A stretch of 36,705 bases of DNA from NCBI GenBank assembly GCA_902588255.1, contig CACIOK010000009.1, forward strand, positions 1 to 36,705, read 5' to 3'. This document shows positions 26,145 to 35,004 of this stretch, in pieces; the first letter of the stretch is position 1, and each line of letters opens with the position of its first letter. The DNA comes from an uncultured Pelagibacteraceae bacterium. GTDB lineage: Bacteria; Pseudomonadota; Alphaproteobacteria; Pelagibacterales; Pelagibacteraceae. The notes under the pieces were generated by a model. The model was not told the DNA's origin. It saw only the letters and a list, made by a program, of their open reading frames with translations, and made no database searches. Both the position numbers and the translations under genes were made by a program.

Positions 26145-28353
26145 AATATTTATAAAGTTTTTTTCATTTTTACTTATATTGTTGGTAATATTTGTTGGAT
26201 ACTTGAGTTTTTACGGGATCGAAACAAAAAGCTTTAATAAATTAATTCAAAAAGAAATATCTAAATCAAATAATAAAATCACAACAAAATTTGATAAAGT
26301 TAAAATCTTATTAAAATTAACAAATCTCTCAGTAAATATTAAAATTTCAGATGTAGCTTTGATACATAAAAACACTGAAATTGAACTAAAAGATATTTCT
26401 ACCAATTTATCAATAAGAGCATTTGTAAATAAAGAGTTTGGAATTAAAAACGCATTTATAGAATCAAAAGACAATGACTTAATTGATGTAGTAAATTTTA
26501 TGAGAATTTTTAAAAACAGTCCTCAGCTGATTATTTTTGAAAAAATGCTAAAAAAGGGAAAAATCAATACTAAAATTGAACTAAATTTTAATGATAAAGG
26601 AAAGTTAAAAAAAGATTATAAATTTAAAGGTTCAATTAAAGGAGCACAAATTAGATTTTTAAACAAAGATATTATTTCTGATATTGATTTAAATTTTGAT
26701 ATTCAAAATAAACTATACTTAATTAAAAGTGCAAAAATTAAATATAAAAGTATAAATTTTTTATCAAAAGAGATTAAAATTGAAGATAAAAGCAAATATT
26801 TTTTAATTGAAGGTAGCATAAATAATAAATCTTCAAATTTTGACGAAAAAATACTATCAATATTCTTTAAACAAGGCTTAGAAAATTTTAATTTTACAAA
26901 TACAAAATTAAGTTCTGACAATCATTTTTCATTTAAAATAAATAAAAAATTAAAAATTAATGATTTTTCTCTTAAATCAAAAATCAAGTTAGATAAATTA
27001 ACTTACAAAACAGATATAGCAGAACTAAAAAATTATATTCCAAATTATGGTGGATTTGTAGATTTTGAAGATCATGAAATTGAAGTTTCTATTAAAAAAA
27101 AACAATTATCCATAAAAGGTATTGGAAGTTATTTGATAGACACACAACCTGAAAACATAAATTATGATATAAAAAATAAGGATGGCAATTTTAAGTTTCA
27201 GTTTAAAATCAATATAAATAAAAACCCCCTACATATAGAATTTTTAAACTACAAAAAAAAAGAAAATAAAGACTCAATTTTATTTATTGACGGAGATTAT
27301 CAAAAAGAAAAAACTTTATTATTTAAAAAAATATCGTTTAATGAGTCAAAAAATAGTTTTTTAATTGAAAATTTAAGCTTATCAAAAGACTTAAAAGTAA
27401 ATTATTTTAAACTCATAGATTTAAATTTTATTAATGAAAATAAAAAAAATAATGAAATTCTTTTAAATAGGGATAAAAAAGATTATTTAGTATCAAGCAA
27501 AATTTTTGATGGCAGTACGTTTTTAGATAAAATTTTGACTAGTGATAGTGATGAAGGAATTTCTAAATTTTTTAATAACCTTAATTCTAAATTTAAAATC
27601 AATATAGATAAAATTTTTATTGAAGATAATTATTTTTTGAAGTCTTTACAAAGCGATATAAAATTTAAAAGAAATAATTTAGTTAATTTGGATTTATCTG
27701 GAAATTTTGTTGATAATAAAAAACTTGTACTATCAATTAGAACGAATGAAAATAATGAAAAAATAACAACATTATTTGCCGAAAATGCAAAACCATTGGT
27801 CAAAAAATATAAATTTATCAAAGGTTTTGAAGGGGGATATTTAGATTTTTACTCAATTAAAAAGAACAATTTATCAAAATCAAAATTAAAAATAAATGAT
27901 TTTAAATTAAAAGAAGTTCCTGCTTTAACTAAAATTCTTACTTTAGCATCTCTCCAAGGAATAGCAGATCTTCTAACAGGAGAGGGAATACGTTTCGATG
28001 AGTTTGAAATGAACTTTGAAAATAAAAAAAATCTTATGACAATTAATGAAATTTATTCAATTGGACCTGCAATTTCAATTTTAATGGAGGGTTATGTTGA
28101 AGGTAAAAATTTAGTTAGTCTTAGAGGCACACTTGTTCCAGCTACTACAATCAATAAAGCTATTGGGAAGATCCCAATTCTAGGTGATATCTTAGTGGGT
28201 AAAAAAACAGGTGAAGGAGTATTTGGTGTTAGTTTTAAATTAAAAGGTCCTCCCACAAAATTAAAAACAACTGTAAATCCAATTAAAACTCTAACACCAA
28301 GATTTATTACTAGAACCTTAGAAAAAATAAAGAAAACAGAGTCTAAAAATTAA
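26137..28353 (+). CDS. AsmA-like membrane-anchored protein
   Basis: This large (738 residues), lysine- and asparagine-rich protein has one N-terminal membrane anchor (about residues 4-22, FIKFFSFLLILLVIFVGYLSF), followed by a long, beta-strand-rich periplasmic region. The best conserved part is C-terminal (about 585-738), with PALTKILTLASLQGIADLLTG, GEGIRFDEFEMNF, SIGPAISILMEGYVE and PILGDILVGKKTGEGVFGVSF. These resemble the AsmA/YhdP/DUF3971 group, thought to form hydrophobic grooves that move phospholipids to the outer membrane. Which member it corresponds to is uncertain. It overlaps prfB by 8 bases and ends 8 bases from the convergent tyrS. Confidence 0.78.
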   Translation: MFKIFIKFFSFLLILLVIFVGYLSFYGIETKSFNKLIQKEISKSNNKITTKFDKVKILLKLTNLSVNIKISDVALIHKNTEIELKDISTNLSIRAFVNKEFGIKNAFIESKDNDLIDVVNFMRIFKNSPQLIIFEKMLKKGKINTKIELNFNDKGKLKKDYKFKGSIKGAQIRFLNKDIISDIDLNFDIQNKLYLIKSAKIKYKSINFLSKEIKIEDKSKYFLIEGSINNKSSNFDEKILSIFFKQGLENFNFTNTKLSSDNHFSFKINKKLKINDFSLKSKIKLDKLTYKTDIAELKNYIPNYGGFVDFEDHEIEVSIKKKQLSIKGIGSYLIDTQPENINYDIKNKDGNFKFQFKININKNPLHIEFLNYKKKENKDSILFIDGDYQKEKTLLFKKISFNESKNSFLIENLSLSKDLKVNYFKLIDLNFINENKKNNEILLNRDKKDYLVSSKIFDGSTFLDKILTSDSDEGISKFFNNLNSKFKINIDKIFIEDNYFLKSLQSDIKFKRNNLVNLDLSGNFVDNKKLVLSIRTNENNEKITTLFAENAKPLVKKYKFIKGFEGGYLDFYSIKKNNLSKSKLKINDFKLKEVPALTKILTLASLQGIADLLTGEGIRFDEFEMNFENKKNLMTINEIYSIGPAISILMEGYVEGKNLVSLRGTLVPATTINKAIGKIPILGDILVGKKTGEGVFGVSFKLKGPPTKLKTTVNPIKTLTPRFITRTLEKIKKTESKN

Positions 28354-28361
28354 AAAAAAAG

Positions 28362-29597
28362 CTAATTTATTTTTATTACTACATGATTTTTTTTGCCATG
28401 AGATAATTTTAAAATATTTTCATTATTAAAATTTTCTAAAGAAACAATAAATTTTTCATCTTCGATAGGGTTATTATTCACTTTAATGCCTTTATTTTTT
28501 ATTGTTCTTCTAACTTCACTTTTTGAGGTTAATAAATTTGAAAGTATTACTAGGTCAATTATATTAATTCCGTTTTTAAGATTCTCTTTTTTTATTGAAA
28601 TTGATGGTAAATCATCTCCTATAGTTCCTTTTCCAAAAGTTTTTTTAGCAGTTTCTTCCGCTTTGGAAGCTGCGCTCTTTCCATGTAACATAGTAGTAGC
28701 TTCATTTGCCAATAATATTTTCAACTCATTGATATTTTTATTTTTGATCTGTTCAATTTTATCTAATTTTATATCTGTAAACATTTTAATAAATTTCATT
28801 ACATCTCTATCATCTGTATTTCTCCAAAATTGCCAATAGTCATAAGGTGATAAAAGTTTTTCATCTAACCATACAGCGCCCCTTTCTGTCTTACCCATTT
28901 TTGTACCAGAGGCTAAAGTGATCAGTGGAGTGGTTAAGCCATAAACTTGTTTGCTTGAATGTCTTTTCACTAACTCTACTCCGTTAATAATGTTTCCCCA
29001 TTGATCAGAACCACCCATTTGCATTAAGCAGTTTTTAGTTTTGTTTAATTCTAAAAAATCATAGGCCTGTAAAATCATATAATTAAATTCCATATAGCTT
29101 AACGATTGGTCTCTCTCTAAGCGTAATTTTACACTATCAAAACTTAACATTTTATTAATTGTAAAATGTTTTCCTATGTCTCTTAAAAATTTTATGTAAT
29201 TAAGTTTACCAAGCCATTTGTAATTATTAACAAAAATAGGCTTTGTTTTGGGATTATTTGTTTTTAGATATGTTTTAAAAATTTTTTCAATATTTTTTAT
29301 ATTTTTTTCAATTTCTTTTTCAGATAAAATTTTTCTCGTTTCATCTTTGCCTGATGGGTCTCCAATTCTTGTTGTTCCACCACCAAGCAAAACTATTGGT
29401 TGATGTCCATATTTTTGTAACATTCTAAGACACATTATTTGCAATAAGCTACCAACGTGCAAACTTGAAGCTGTACAATCAAAACCAATATACGCTCTGA
29501 TTTTCTTCTTACTCATCAACATTTCTAACTCTTCAGAATTAGTACATTGATTAAAATAATCTCTTTTCTTAAATTCAGATAAGAATGAATTTTCCAT
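28362..29597 (-). CDS. tyrS: tyrosyl-tRNA synthetase
   Basis: TyrS charges tRNA-Tyr. The class I signatures are present in variant form: HVGS in the HIGH position (CTASSLHVGSLLQI, near residue 47) and KMGKT in the KMSKS position (SGTKMGKTERGAVW). The tyrosine-binding region with YDFLELN and QMGGSDQWGNI is clear. A C-terminal S4 RNA-binding domain (about 345-411, with VRRTIKNKGIKVNN) is intact. It has 411 residues, the bacterial form. It is divergent from anmK across 58 bases. Confidence 0.97.
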   Translation of the reverse strand: MENSFLSEFKKRDYFNQCTNSEELEMLMSKKKIRAYIGFDCTASSLHVGSLLQIMCLRMLQKYGHQPIVLLGGGTTRIGDPSGKDETRKILSEKEIEKNIKNIEKIFKTYLKTNNPKTKPIFVNNYKWLGKLNYIKFLRDIGKHFTINKMLSFDSVKLRLERDQSLSYMEFNYMILQAYDFLELNKTKNCLMQMGGSDQWGNIINGVELVKRHSSKQVYGLTTPLITLASGTKMGKTERGAVWLDEKLLSPYDYWQFWRNTDDRDVMKFIKMFTDIKLDKIEQIKNKNINELKILLANEATTMLHGKSAASKAEETAKKTFGKGTIGDDLPSISIKKENLKNGINIIDLVILSNLLTSKSEVRRTIKNKGIKVNNNPIEDEKFIVSLENFNNENILKLSHGKKNHVVIKIN

Positions 29598-29655
29598 ATT
29601 TTTTAAAAACAGTGTAGAATCAATATACTTTATTTGAATTAATTAAAAAATATAT

Positions 29656-30783
29656 ATGAGTAAAAGTTTTTATAGTCTAGGTTTAATGAGCGGAACATCA
29701 ATGGATGGTATAGATGTTTCGATCATTAAATCAGATGGCGATATCAAATTTGAAGGAATTTTAAACAAATATTTTCAATATACTGAGGATTTTCATAGAA
29801 ATCTTGTAAACATTAGAGATAAAATTAACAGCTCTCAAGATCTTAAAATATACTCAAAAGAACTTGAGGTTTTGGAGAAAGAAATTACTTTACTTCACTC
29901 TAAAGCTGTCAATGAAGTGACTAAGGAGATTGATTTTAATATAGATTTTGTCGGTTTTCACGGACAAACAATTTTTCATAATGCAGATGAAAAAATTTCA
30001 AAACAACTAGGAGATGGAAATCTGTTATCACAATTAGTGAAAAAAAAAGTTGTTTATGATTTTAGACAGAATGATTTAAGAAATGGAGGACAAGGAGCAC
30101 CACTAACGCCTATATTTCACAAATTAATTTCAAAAGAAATCAAAATAGATTTACCAATTTGCGTACTTAATTTAGGAGGTATTGCAAATATAACAGCAAT
30201 AGACTCTGATATAAATTCAACTTTAGTAAGTTGCGATATTGGACCAGGAAATTGTTTAATTGATGAATGGGTGAGAAAAAAAACTGGAAAAAAATTTGAT
30301 AAGGATGGCTCAATTGCTATGCAAGGCAAAATTAACATATCAATTTTGAACCAAGCTTTAGATAACTATGAAAGTCTGAGGAATAAAAATATTCTTTCTC
30401 ATGATGCTAAAGATTTTGATGTAAATTTTCTGCGTGGTCTTTCTTTAGAAGATGGCACGTCAACTGTAACTGAATTTACCGCATCAGTCTTAGAAGAGAG
30501 TATTGTAGGTTTTTTAAGTAAACTAAGCGATAAATCTAGAAAGATTTTAGTTTGCGGAGGAGGTAGAAAGAATTTAACTTTGATGAAAACTATTAAAAAA
30601 AAATTAGAAAAAAAACATACAATTGAAAATATAGATAGTTATGGAATAGATGGAGATTTTATGGAGTCTCAAGCTTTTGCTTATTTAGCTATTCGATCTT
30701 TTCTTAAACTTCCGATTTCTTTTCCAAAAACTACAGGCTGCAAAGAACCATCAACTGGAGGAATATTAGTTGAAAATATTTAA
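29656..30783 (+). CDS. anmK: anhydro-N-acetylmuramic acid kinase
   Basis: AnmK hydrolyses and phosphorylates 1,6-anhydro-MurNAc to MurNAc-6-P, recycling cell-wall fragments. Diagnostic blocks are GLMSGTSMDGIDVS at the N-terminus, DFVGFHGQTIFH, YDFRQNDLRNGGQGAPLTP, LNLGGIANIT and CDIGPGNCLID. It has 375 residues, normal for the family. Its neighbourhood also contains PBP1A, but the genes needed downstream (MurQ-type etherase) are not in this window. It is followed by a bidirectional terminator. Confidence 0.95.
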   Translation: MSKSFYSLGLMSGTSMDGIDVSIIKSDGDIKFEGILNKYFQYTEDFHRNLVNIRDKINSSQDLKIYSKELEVLEKEITLLHSKAVNEVTKEIDFNIDFVGFHGQTIFHNADEKISKQLGDGNLLSQLVKKKVVYDFRQNDLRNGGQGAPLTPIFHKLISKEIKIDLPICVLNLGGIANITAIDSDINSTLVSCDIGPGNCLIDEWVRKKTGKKFDKDGSIAMQGKINISILNQALDNYESLRNKNILSHDAKDFDVNFLRGLSLEDGTSTVTEFTASVLEESIVGFLSKLSDKSRKILVCGGGRKNLTLMKTIKKKLEKKHTIENIDSYGIDGDFMESQAFAYLAIRSFLKLPISFPKTTGCKEPSTGGILVENI

Positions 30784-30828
30784 AAAAAAAGCGCATAGTT
30801 TTTCAACATATGCGCTTAGTTTTTTTAA
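30784..30828. terminator. bidirectional rho-independent terminator
   Basis: A perfect 9-bp stem pairs AAGCGCATA (30789-30797) with TATGCGCTT (30809-30817) around an 11-base loop. An A-tract lies on the left and a T-tract on the right, so it can terminate anmK on the plus strand and the convergent GcvT-like gene on the minus strand. It fills most of the 52-base gap between them. Confidence 0.85.
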
Positions 30829-30835
30829 TAATTTT

Positions 30836-32194
30836 TTATCCTTTAACTACTTCTCTAGTATTAGCATTAAAAGATTCTTTAAATGGAATATCAACTACTA
30901 CAGCGTCAACAGGAGTTCCTGGTTTATCAGAGTATTTTTCTGGTAGATGAACTTTATACTTAGTTCCAACTTTACCCTTCGGAAATCCATTAGCATTTAA
31001 AGTTCCATCGAACGGTACATATCCCATCGCTATATTTTGTTTTTTTTCAGGGTGGTACCAAGGAGATGTGATAAATCCAACTGGATCTCCGCCACTTTCT
31101 GGTGATATCAACCAAAAATCAGGAGCATATTCTTCGATAGGTTTTCCACCAAGCTCAAGGCCAACTAATTGAAGTTTGTATGGTTTTTTACCATCCTTCA
31201 ATTCAGCGCCCATTTTTTCTAATGCGGCTTTACCAACATAATCAGCTTTTTTATTCCATTCTCCTTTACCTGACAATGAAACTTGGTAACCAAGGTTACA
31301 TTGAAAAGGGTTATGCTGTTGATCCATATCTTGCCCCCAAGATAAAATTCCAGCTTGAATTCTTCTATGGTGAGCTGGTGCTATAACCATTAAATTATGT
31401 TTTTTTCCAGCTTCAAGAACTGCATTCCACATATCTTCCGCATATAAAGTAGCATTTCTTAAATAAATTTCATATCCAGCCTCTCCAGAAAAACCTGATT
31501 GAGAAATTACGCAGCTTCTTCCACCAACTTTTACTTCAGCTAGCCCGTAGAAAGGCATGTTATCAAAATCAACTTGATCACCACAAAGATCTTTCATTAA
31601 TGCTTTTGATTTAGGTCCTTGAATTTGTACTGGACAAGCATCGATTTCTTCTACTGTACAATCAAATCTTCCATCTGCGTTAACGCCTTGTAGATACATA
31701 CCAATATCTGAGTCTGATAAAGAAAACCAAAATTCATCTTTTGAAATTCTTAGAAGAATTGGATCATTTAAAACTCCACCATAAGCATTGCATAAAATCA
31801 CATATCTTGCTCTCATGGGTGAAATTTTAGTTGCATCTCTTGTTATTACATAGTCAGTAAACTTTTCTGCGTCAGGTCCTTTAACTCTTATTTGTCTCTC
31901 AACAGCAACGTTCCACATTGTAACGTGATTAACAATTGCATCGTACTCAACCATTGCTCCACCATCTTCAGGTTTTACATATCCTCTTGGATGATAAATA
32001 CGATTATAAACAGTTGCTCTCCAACACCCCGCTTGCATTGATAAATGCCAATAAGGAGACTTTCTTACTCTTGTTGAAATTAACAATTCAACTTTTGTTG
32101 GTCCACTTTGTCTTAAATTATATGGAACTTCTCGATCAGATTGATCAACTGAAGTTACATGTTTTAGTTTAGTATAGTCAAATTCATTAGACAT
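30836..32194 (-). CDS. DmdA-like GcvT-family tetrahydrofolate methyl/aminomethyl transferase
   Basis: This is a 452-residue GcvT-fold protein. The N-terminal folate-binding part includes NVAVERQIRVKGPDAEKF, SPMRARYVILCNAYGGVLND and the SLSDSDIGMYLQG region. The closing C-terminal barrel includes PVGFITSPWYHPEKKQNIAMGYV. The DPILLRISKDEFWFSLSDSD segment is closer to the DMSP demethylase DmdA than to glycine-cleavage T-protein. However, it is longer than SAR11 DmdA (about 370 residues) and diverges strongly, including a roughly 45-residue N-terminal extension. The family passes methyl or methylene groups from S-, N- or O-methyl donors to tetrahydrofolate. It overlaps the MTHFR-like gene by 8 bases and probably forms a two-enzyme unit with it. 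The actual methyl donor is unknown; a betaine- or sulfonium-type osmolyte is my inference from the neighbours. Confidence 0.8.
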   Translation of the reverse strand: MSNEFDYTKLKHVTSVDQSDREVPYNLRQSGPTKVELLISTRVRKSPYWHLSMQAGCWRATVYNRIYHPRGYVKPEDGGAMVEYDAIVNHVTMWNVAVERQIRVKGPDAEKFTDYVITRDATKISPMRARYVILCNAYGGVLNDPILLRISKDEFWFSLSDSDIGMYLQGVNADGRFDCTVEEIDACPVQIQGPKSKALMKDLCGDQVDFDNMPFYGLAEVKVGGRSCVISQSGFSGEAGYEIYLRNATLYAEDMWNAVLEAGKKHNLMVIAPAHHRRIQAGILSWGQDMDQQHNPFQCNLGYQVSLSGKGEWNKKADYVGKAALEKMGAELKDGKKPYKLQLVGLELGGKPIEEYAPDFWLISPESGGDPVGFITSPWYHPEKKQNIAMGYVPFDGTLNANGFPKGKVGTKYKVHLPEKYSDKPGTPVDAVVVDIPFKESFNANTREVVKG

Positions 32195-32915
32195 ATTTGT
32201 TCTCCATCAACCACTTGTTTGTTTCCTTCAAGCCGCCGAATGTATAAATGTGGAAGAAATCAGAATGCGATTTAACTTTCCCAATTAAATCATTTGGGTC
32301 TCTAGGTTTCATTAAATCTAATGCCTTAGTAAAATTAGATTTAAGAAAATTTATGGAATTTTTTGCTCCTACAATATTAGCAAATTTAATAAGGCTAGTT
32401 ATTTTTAGCGGCCCAGTAATTCCGACATGAACTGGTATTGTTTGTTTAGAAATAAAGTCTATTATTTTTTGAGGATCTAGTAACCATTGAGTTACTATAT
32501 AGTCAGCATAAGGTTTTTTATCTTTCATAGCTTTTTCTAAATTTGAATCGGATATATCAGGACTACCCTCTGGATGTCCAGCGATTCCTATCTTCATCTG
32601 CTCAAAATAACCAGTCTCTAAAAGCTGGATTGAGCTATCAAATTTTCCGATAGGATCTCTACTACCACCAATGACTAGAGCTTGTTTAACTCCTCCATCC
32701 TTACATATTGAGATATATTCTTTAAGTTGTGCATCGTTTTCAATTGATCTTGCAGGAAAGTGTGGGATTGGATTACAACCTTTTTTTACAAGTTTAACAG
32801 CTTGCTCAGCTGTTTCTTTAAAATCCCCTCCAGGAAGCATTGTAATGTAAACATCCTTTAAGGCAGGTAAGGTATCCAAGTCAGTTTTAGGGCTTATTTC
32901 CAAAGAAAAATTCAT
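32187..32915 (-). CDS. short methylenetetrahydrofolate reductase-like protein
   Basis: This 242-residue barrel resembles MetF: an N-terminal SLEISPKTD (position of the catalytic Glu), CNPIPHFPARSIENDAQLKEYI, ALVIGGSRDPIGKF and the GHPEGSPDI motif. QWLLDPQKIIDFI and VHVGITGPLKI follow. It is clearly shorter than canonical MetF (about 290-300 residues). The normal reaction interconverts 5,10-methylene- and 5-methyl-tetrahydrofolate. Beside a GcvT-like demethylase it may run in the oxidising direction, returning methyl groups to the central C1 pool. It overlaps the GcvT-like gene by 8 bases. It lacks a recognisable Shine-Dalgarno, and 64 bases separate it from the permease gene upstream. Confidence 0.78.
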   Translation of the reverse strand: MNFSLEISPKTDLDTLPALKDVYITMLPGGDFKETAEQAVKLVKKGCNPIPHFPARSIENDAQLKEYISICKDGGVKQALVIGGSRDPIGKFDSSIQLLETGYFEQMKIGIAGHPEGSPDISDSNLEKAMKDKKPYADYIVTQWLLDPQKIIDFISKQTIPVHVGITGPLKITSLIKFANIVGAKNSINFLKSNFTKALDLMKPRDPNDLIGKVKSHSDFFHIYTFGGLKETNKWLMENKYV

Positions 32916-32936
32916 TAGGGAATATTTATTTATTTT

Positions 32937-32988
32937 AAAAAGGCTGTCTATAAAAATCGCTTCTTATGCGCTAAAGAGACTATCTTTT
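32937..32988. repeat. imperfect inverted repeat at the permease 3' end
   Basis: AAAAG plus GTCT (32938-32942, 32946-32949) mirror AGAC plus CTTTT (32977-32980, 32984-32988), separated by mismatched triplets and a 27-base loop. It overlaps the permease stop codon. On the minus strand it could be a weak terminator or processing hairpin ahead of the MTHFR-like gene. The long loop makes the call tentative. Confidence 0.35.
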
Positions 32989-33864
32989 AATCCCTCTATG
33001 TTTTTGTATTCTTCGACCGTATTCTTGAGTAATTCTGTCAAATATTATGGCCAGTGCAACAATAGCTAATCCGTTAAATAGTCCTAATGCTAAATATTGG
33101 TTTGATATAGCTCTTAATATAGGAACTCCTAAACCCTTAACTCCAATCATAGACGCTATAACAACCATAGCTAATGCCATCATGATAGTTTGGTTTACAC
33201 CTGCAAACACCGTTGGAAGTGCTAAGGGTATTTGTACAGTTCTTAACTTTTGTAATTTTGTAGCTCCAAATGCTTCACTTGCCTCTATTGTCTCTTTGTC
33301 TACTTCTCTTATACCTAAATTAGTTAATCTTATAACTGGCGGTATAGCGTATATACAAACAGCAATTAACCCTGGGATTTTTCCAATACCAAGTAGCATC
33401 AATATAGGAATTAAATAGACAAAACTAGGAATGGTTTGCATCATATCTAAAACGGGGAGCATTCCTTTTTCAACCCTGTTAGATCTTGCCATGAGTACTC
33501 CTATTGGTATTCCAACAGCTATACACATAATTGTACAAACTGTTATGATTGCTACTGTTGCCATGCAATCTTTCCACATACCAAAGTATCCAATAGCCAT
33601 AAAAGCAAGCATACTTCCAATTACAAGTTTCCAACTTCTTGAACCTAACCAAGCTAATCCACCAAGTATTAATAATATTATTGGCCAAGGCGTAGCTAAC
33701 AATAACTTTTCTAACCTTATTAAAAAAAATAACAATGGATCAAAAAAAGCTTCTATACCATCACCGTAAGCTCTAGAAAATTCTCTGAAAGTGTGATCAA
33801 TCCCTTTTCTTAATTCCATTAGGGATTTACGATCCATCACAGGAAATTTTGTTAAAAATTCCAT
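32980..33864 (-). CDS. proW: ProW-type ABC transporter permease (glycine betaine/proline family)
   Basis: This 294-residue inner-membrane permease has a soluble N-terminal stretch, then about six or seven hydrophobic segments beginning near residue 48 (LLATPWPIILLILGGLAWLG). The ABC permease core includes MMQTIPSFVYLIPILMLLGIG and the EAA loop EASEAFGATKLQKLRTVQIPLALP, which docks to the ATPase. These are typical of ProW/OpuAB carriers of quaternary-amine osmolytes. It follows the binding-protein gene on the same strand after a 60-base gap containing a strong terminator. No ATPase gene is present in the cluster, so it must use one encoded elsewhere. Confidence 0.9.
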   Translation of the reverse strand: MEFLTKFPVMDRKSLMELRKGIDHTFREFSRAYGDGIEAFFDPLLFFLIRLEKLLLATPWPIILLILGGLAWLGSRSWKLVIGSMLAFMAIGYFGMWKDCMATVAIITVCTIMCIAVGIPIGVLMARSNRVEKGMLPVLDMMQTIPSFVYLIPILMLLGIGKIPGLIAVCIYAIPPVIRLTNLGIREVDKETIEASEAFGATKLQKLRTVQIPLALPTVFAGVNQTIMMALAMVVIASMIGVKGLGVPILRAISNQYLALGLFNGLAIVALAIIFDRITQEYGRRIQKHRGIKR

Positions 33865-33873
33865 TTAATTCCT

Positions 33874-33912
33874 AAAAAAATTAACGAGCCTATTTAATTA
33901 TAGGCTCGTTAA
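33874..33912 (-). terminator. intra-operon rho-independent terminator between proX and proW
   Basis: A perfect 12-bp inverted repeat, TTAACGAGCCTA (33881-33892) and its complement (33901-33912), has an 8-base loop. On the minus strand it is followed by a run of seven T (33874-33880). It lies right after the proX stop. Partial termination here would give much more binding protein than permease, a common design for ABC importers; it also protects the 3' end of the mRNA. Confidence 0.88.
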
Positions 33913-33924
33913 ATAAATTATATA

Positions 33925-34944
33925 TTAAAGACCAGCTTTAATTTTTTTCTTAGCAGCTCCAGATACCCATTTACCCCAAACACCTTCGTGTTTTTGTAAA
34001 AACTCAATTGCTGCGTCTGAACCCTTCGCTTGATTGTCAGCCATGTATACTAGCATTCCATTCATTACTTCACCTGGGTAAGTACGCTTTTTAACATATT
34101 TCAAAGCAGCCTTTCCTCCAGTTTCAGCAAAGTTTGCAGTAACAATTGAATTTACTTCAGATTTTGTCCATGCAGTTGGTTTAGGATCTGCACAATCTTG
34201 TTCAGCTAAAGTAATACAGTTATCCCAGTTGTCTCTGCTGTGAAATTTCACACCAAAATCTACAGGAATTAAACCATATTTTCCAACCATTGAAGTTGGG
34301 TTCCAGTAGTAACCAAACCAAGGACTTCCAGAGTCAGCTGCTTTAGATATAGTACCATCTAAACCTGCTGCAGAACCTGGATCAATTAATACCCATCCTT
34401 TTTTTTCCATTTCAAATGCTCTGAAAAGGTTTGCGTTAGCTAACTGACATCCCCATCCAGCTGGACAACCAACAAAAGCACCTTTAGAAGGATCTTCTTT
34501 TGAAGGGAACCATTCAGGATGTTCTAAAATTTCCATAGCTGTCATACCTTTGATTTCAGGAATTTTTTCAACAGTTCCTGGAGTTATCCACCAACCTTCA
34601 CCAAGGCCAGTAATAGGTGCTTTGTTAGCTATGATTAATCTTTTTTCTGAAACAGCTTTTTTTAAAGGTGTGTAAACAGCATTTGCCCATTGTTCAGGGT
34701 TCATGTCTGGTTCACCTTTTTCATCCATAGAAGTAAAAGTAGGCATAGTTGCTCCAGGTATAAGCTCAACCTCACAACCATATCCTTTTTCTAGGATTAT
34801 CTTGTCTACGTTCGCCATCAACTCGGCAGATGCCCAGTTTTGTTCAGCGATAACTAATTTTCCACATCCAGCATTAGCAATTCCACTAAAAGAAGTGAAA
34901 CCAAATAAGACTAGAGCAGAAACAATTATATTTTTTATTTTCAT
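33925..34944 (-). CDS. proX: ProX/OpuAC-type substrate-binding protein for quaternary-amine osmolytes
   Basis: This is a periplasmic binding protein of 339 residues. It has a clear signal peptide (MKIKNIIVSALVLFGFTSFSG, then IANAG as cleavage region) and the OpuAC fold. Many tryptophans sit at likely ligand positions (Trp37 in EQNWAS, Trp118-119 in GEGWWI, Trp209 and Trp214 in SPWFGYYWNP), suiting an aromatic cage for a trimethylammonium or sulfonium head group. The ligand is therefore probably glycine betaine, DMSP, choline, carnitine or TMAO, but cannot be fixed from sequence. An AAGGGG Shine-Dalgarno (34950-34955) precedes the ATG at 34944. It is the first gene of proX-proW. Confidence 0.88.
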   Translation of the reverse strand: MKIKNIIVSALVLFGFTSFSGIANAGCGKLVIAEQNWASAELMANVDKIILEKGYGCEVELIPGATMPTFTSMDEKGEPDMNPEQWANAVYTPLKKAVSEKRLIIANKAPITGLGEGWWITPGTVEKIPEIKGMTAMEILEHPEWFPSKEDPSKGAFVGCPAGWGCQLANANLFRAFEMEKKGWVLIDPGSAAGLDGTISKAADSGSPWFGYYWNPTSMVGKYGLIPVDFGVKFHSRDNWDNCITLAEQDCADPKPTAWTKSEVNSIVTANFAETGGKAALKYVKKRTYPGEVMNGMLVYMADNQAKGSDAAIEFLQKHEGVWGKWVSGAAKKKIKAGL

Positions 34945-35004
34945 TATTTCCCCTTAAATTAATTAAAGTCTAGCATCAAAACATACTGAGAAAAGAAAAG
35001 CAAA

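Noticed and set aside
30836..32194. Calling the GcvT-like gene dmdA itself
   Set aside because: It resembles DmdA but is about 80 residues longer and divergent; SAR11 DmdA is a different, shorter protein as I recall it. Left as family level.
33047..33418. Long open frame antisense to the permease gene (123 codons)
   Set aside because: It mirrors the hydrophobic codons of the permease on the other strand, with no ribosome-binding site or recognisable family; a shadow.
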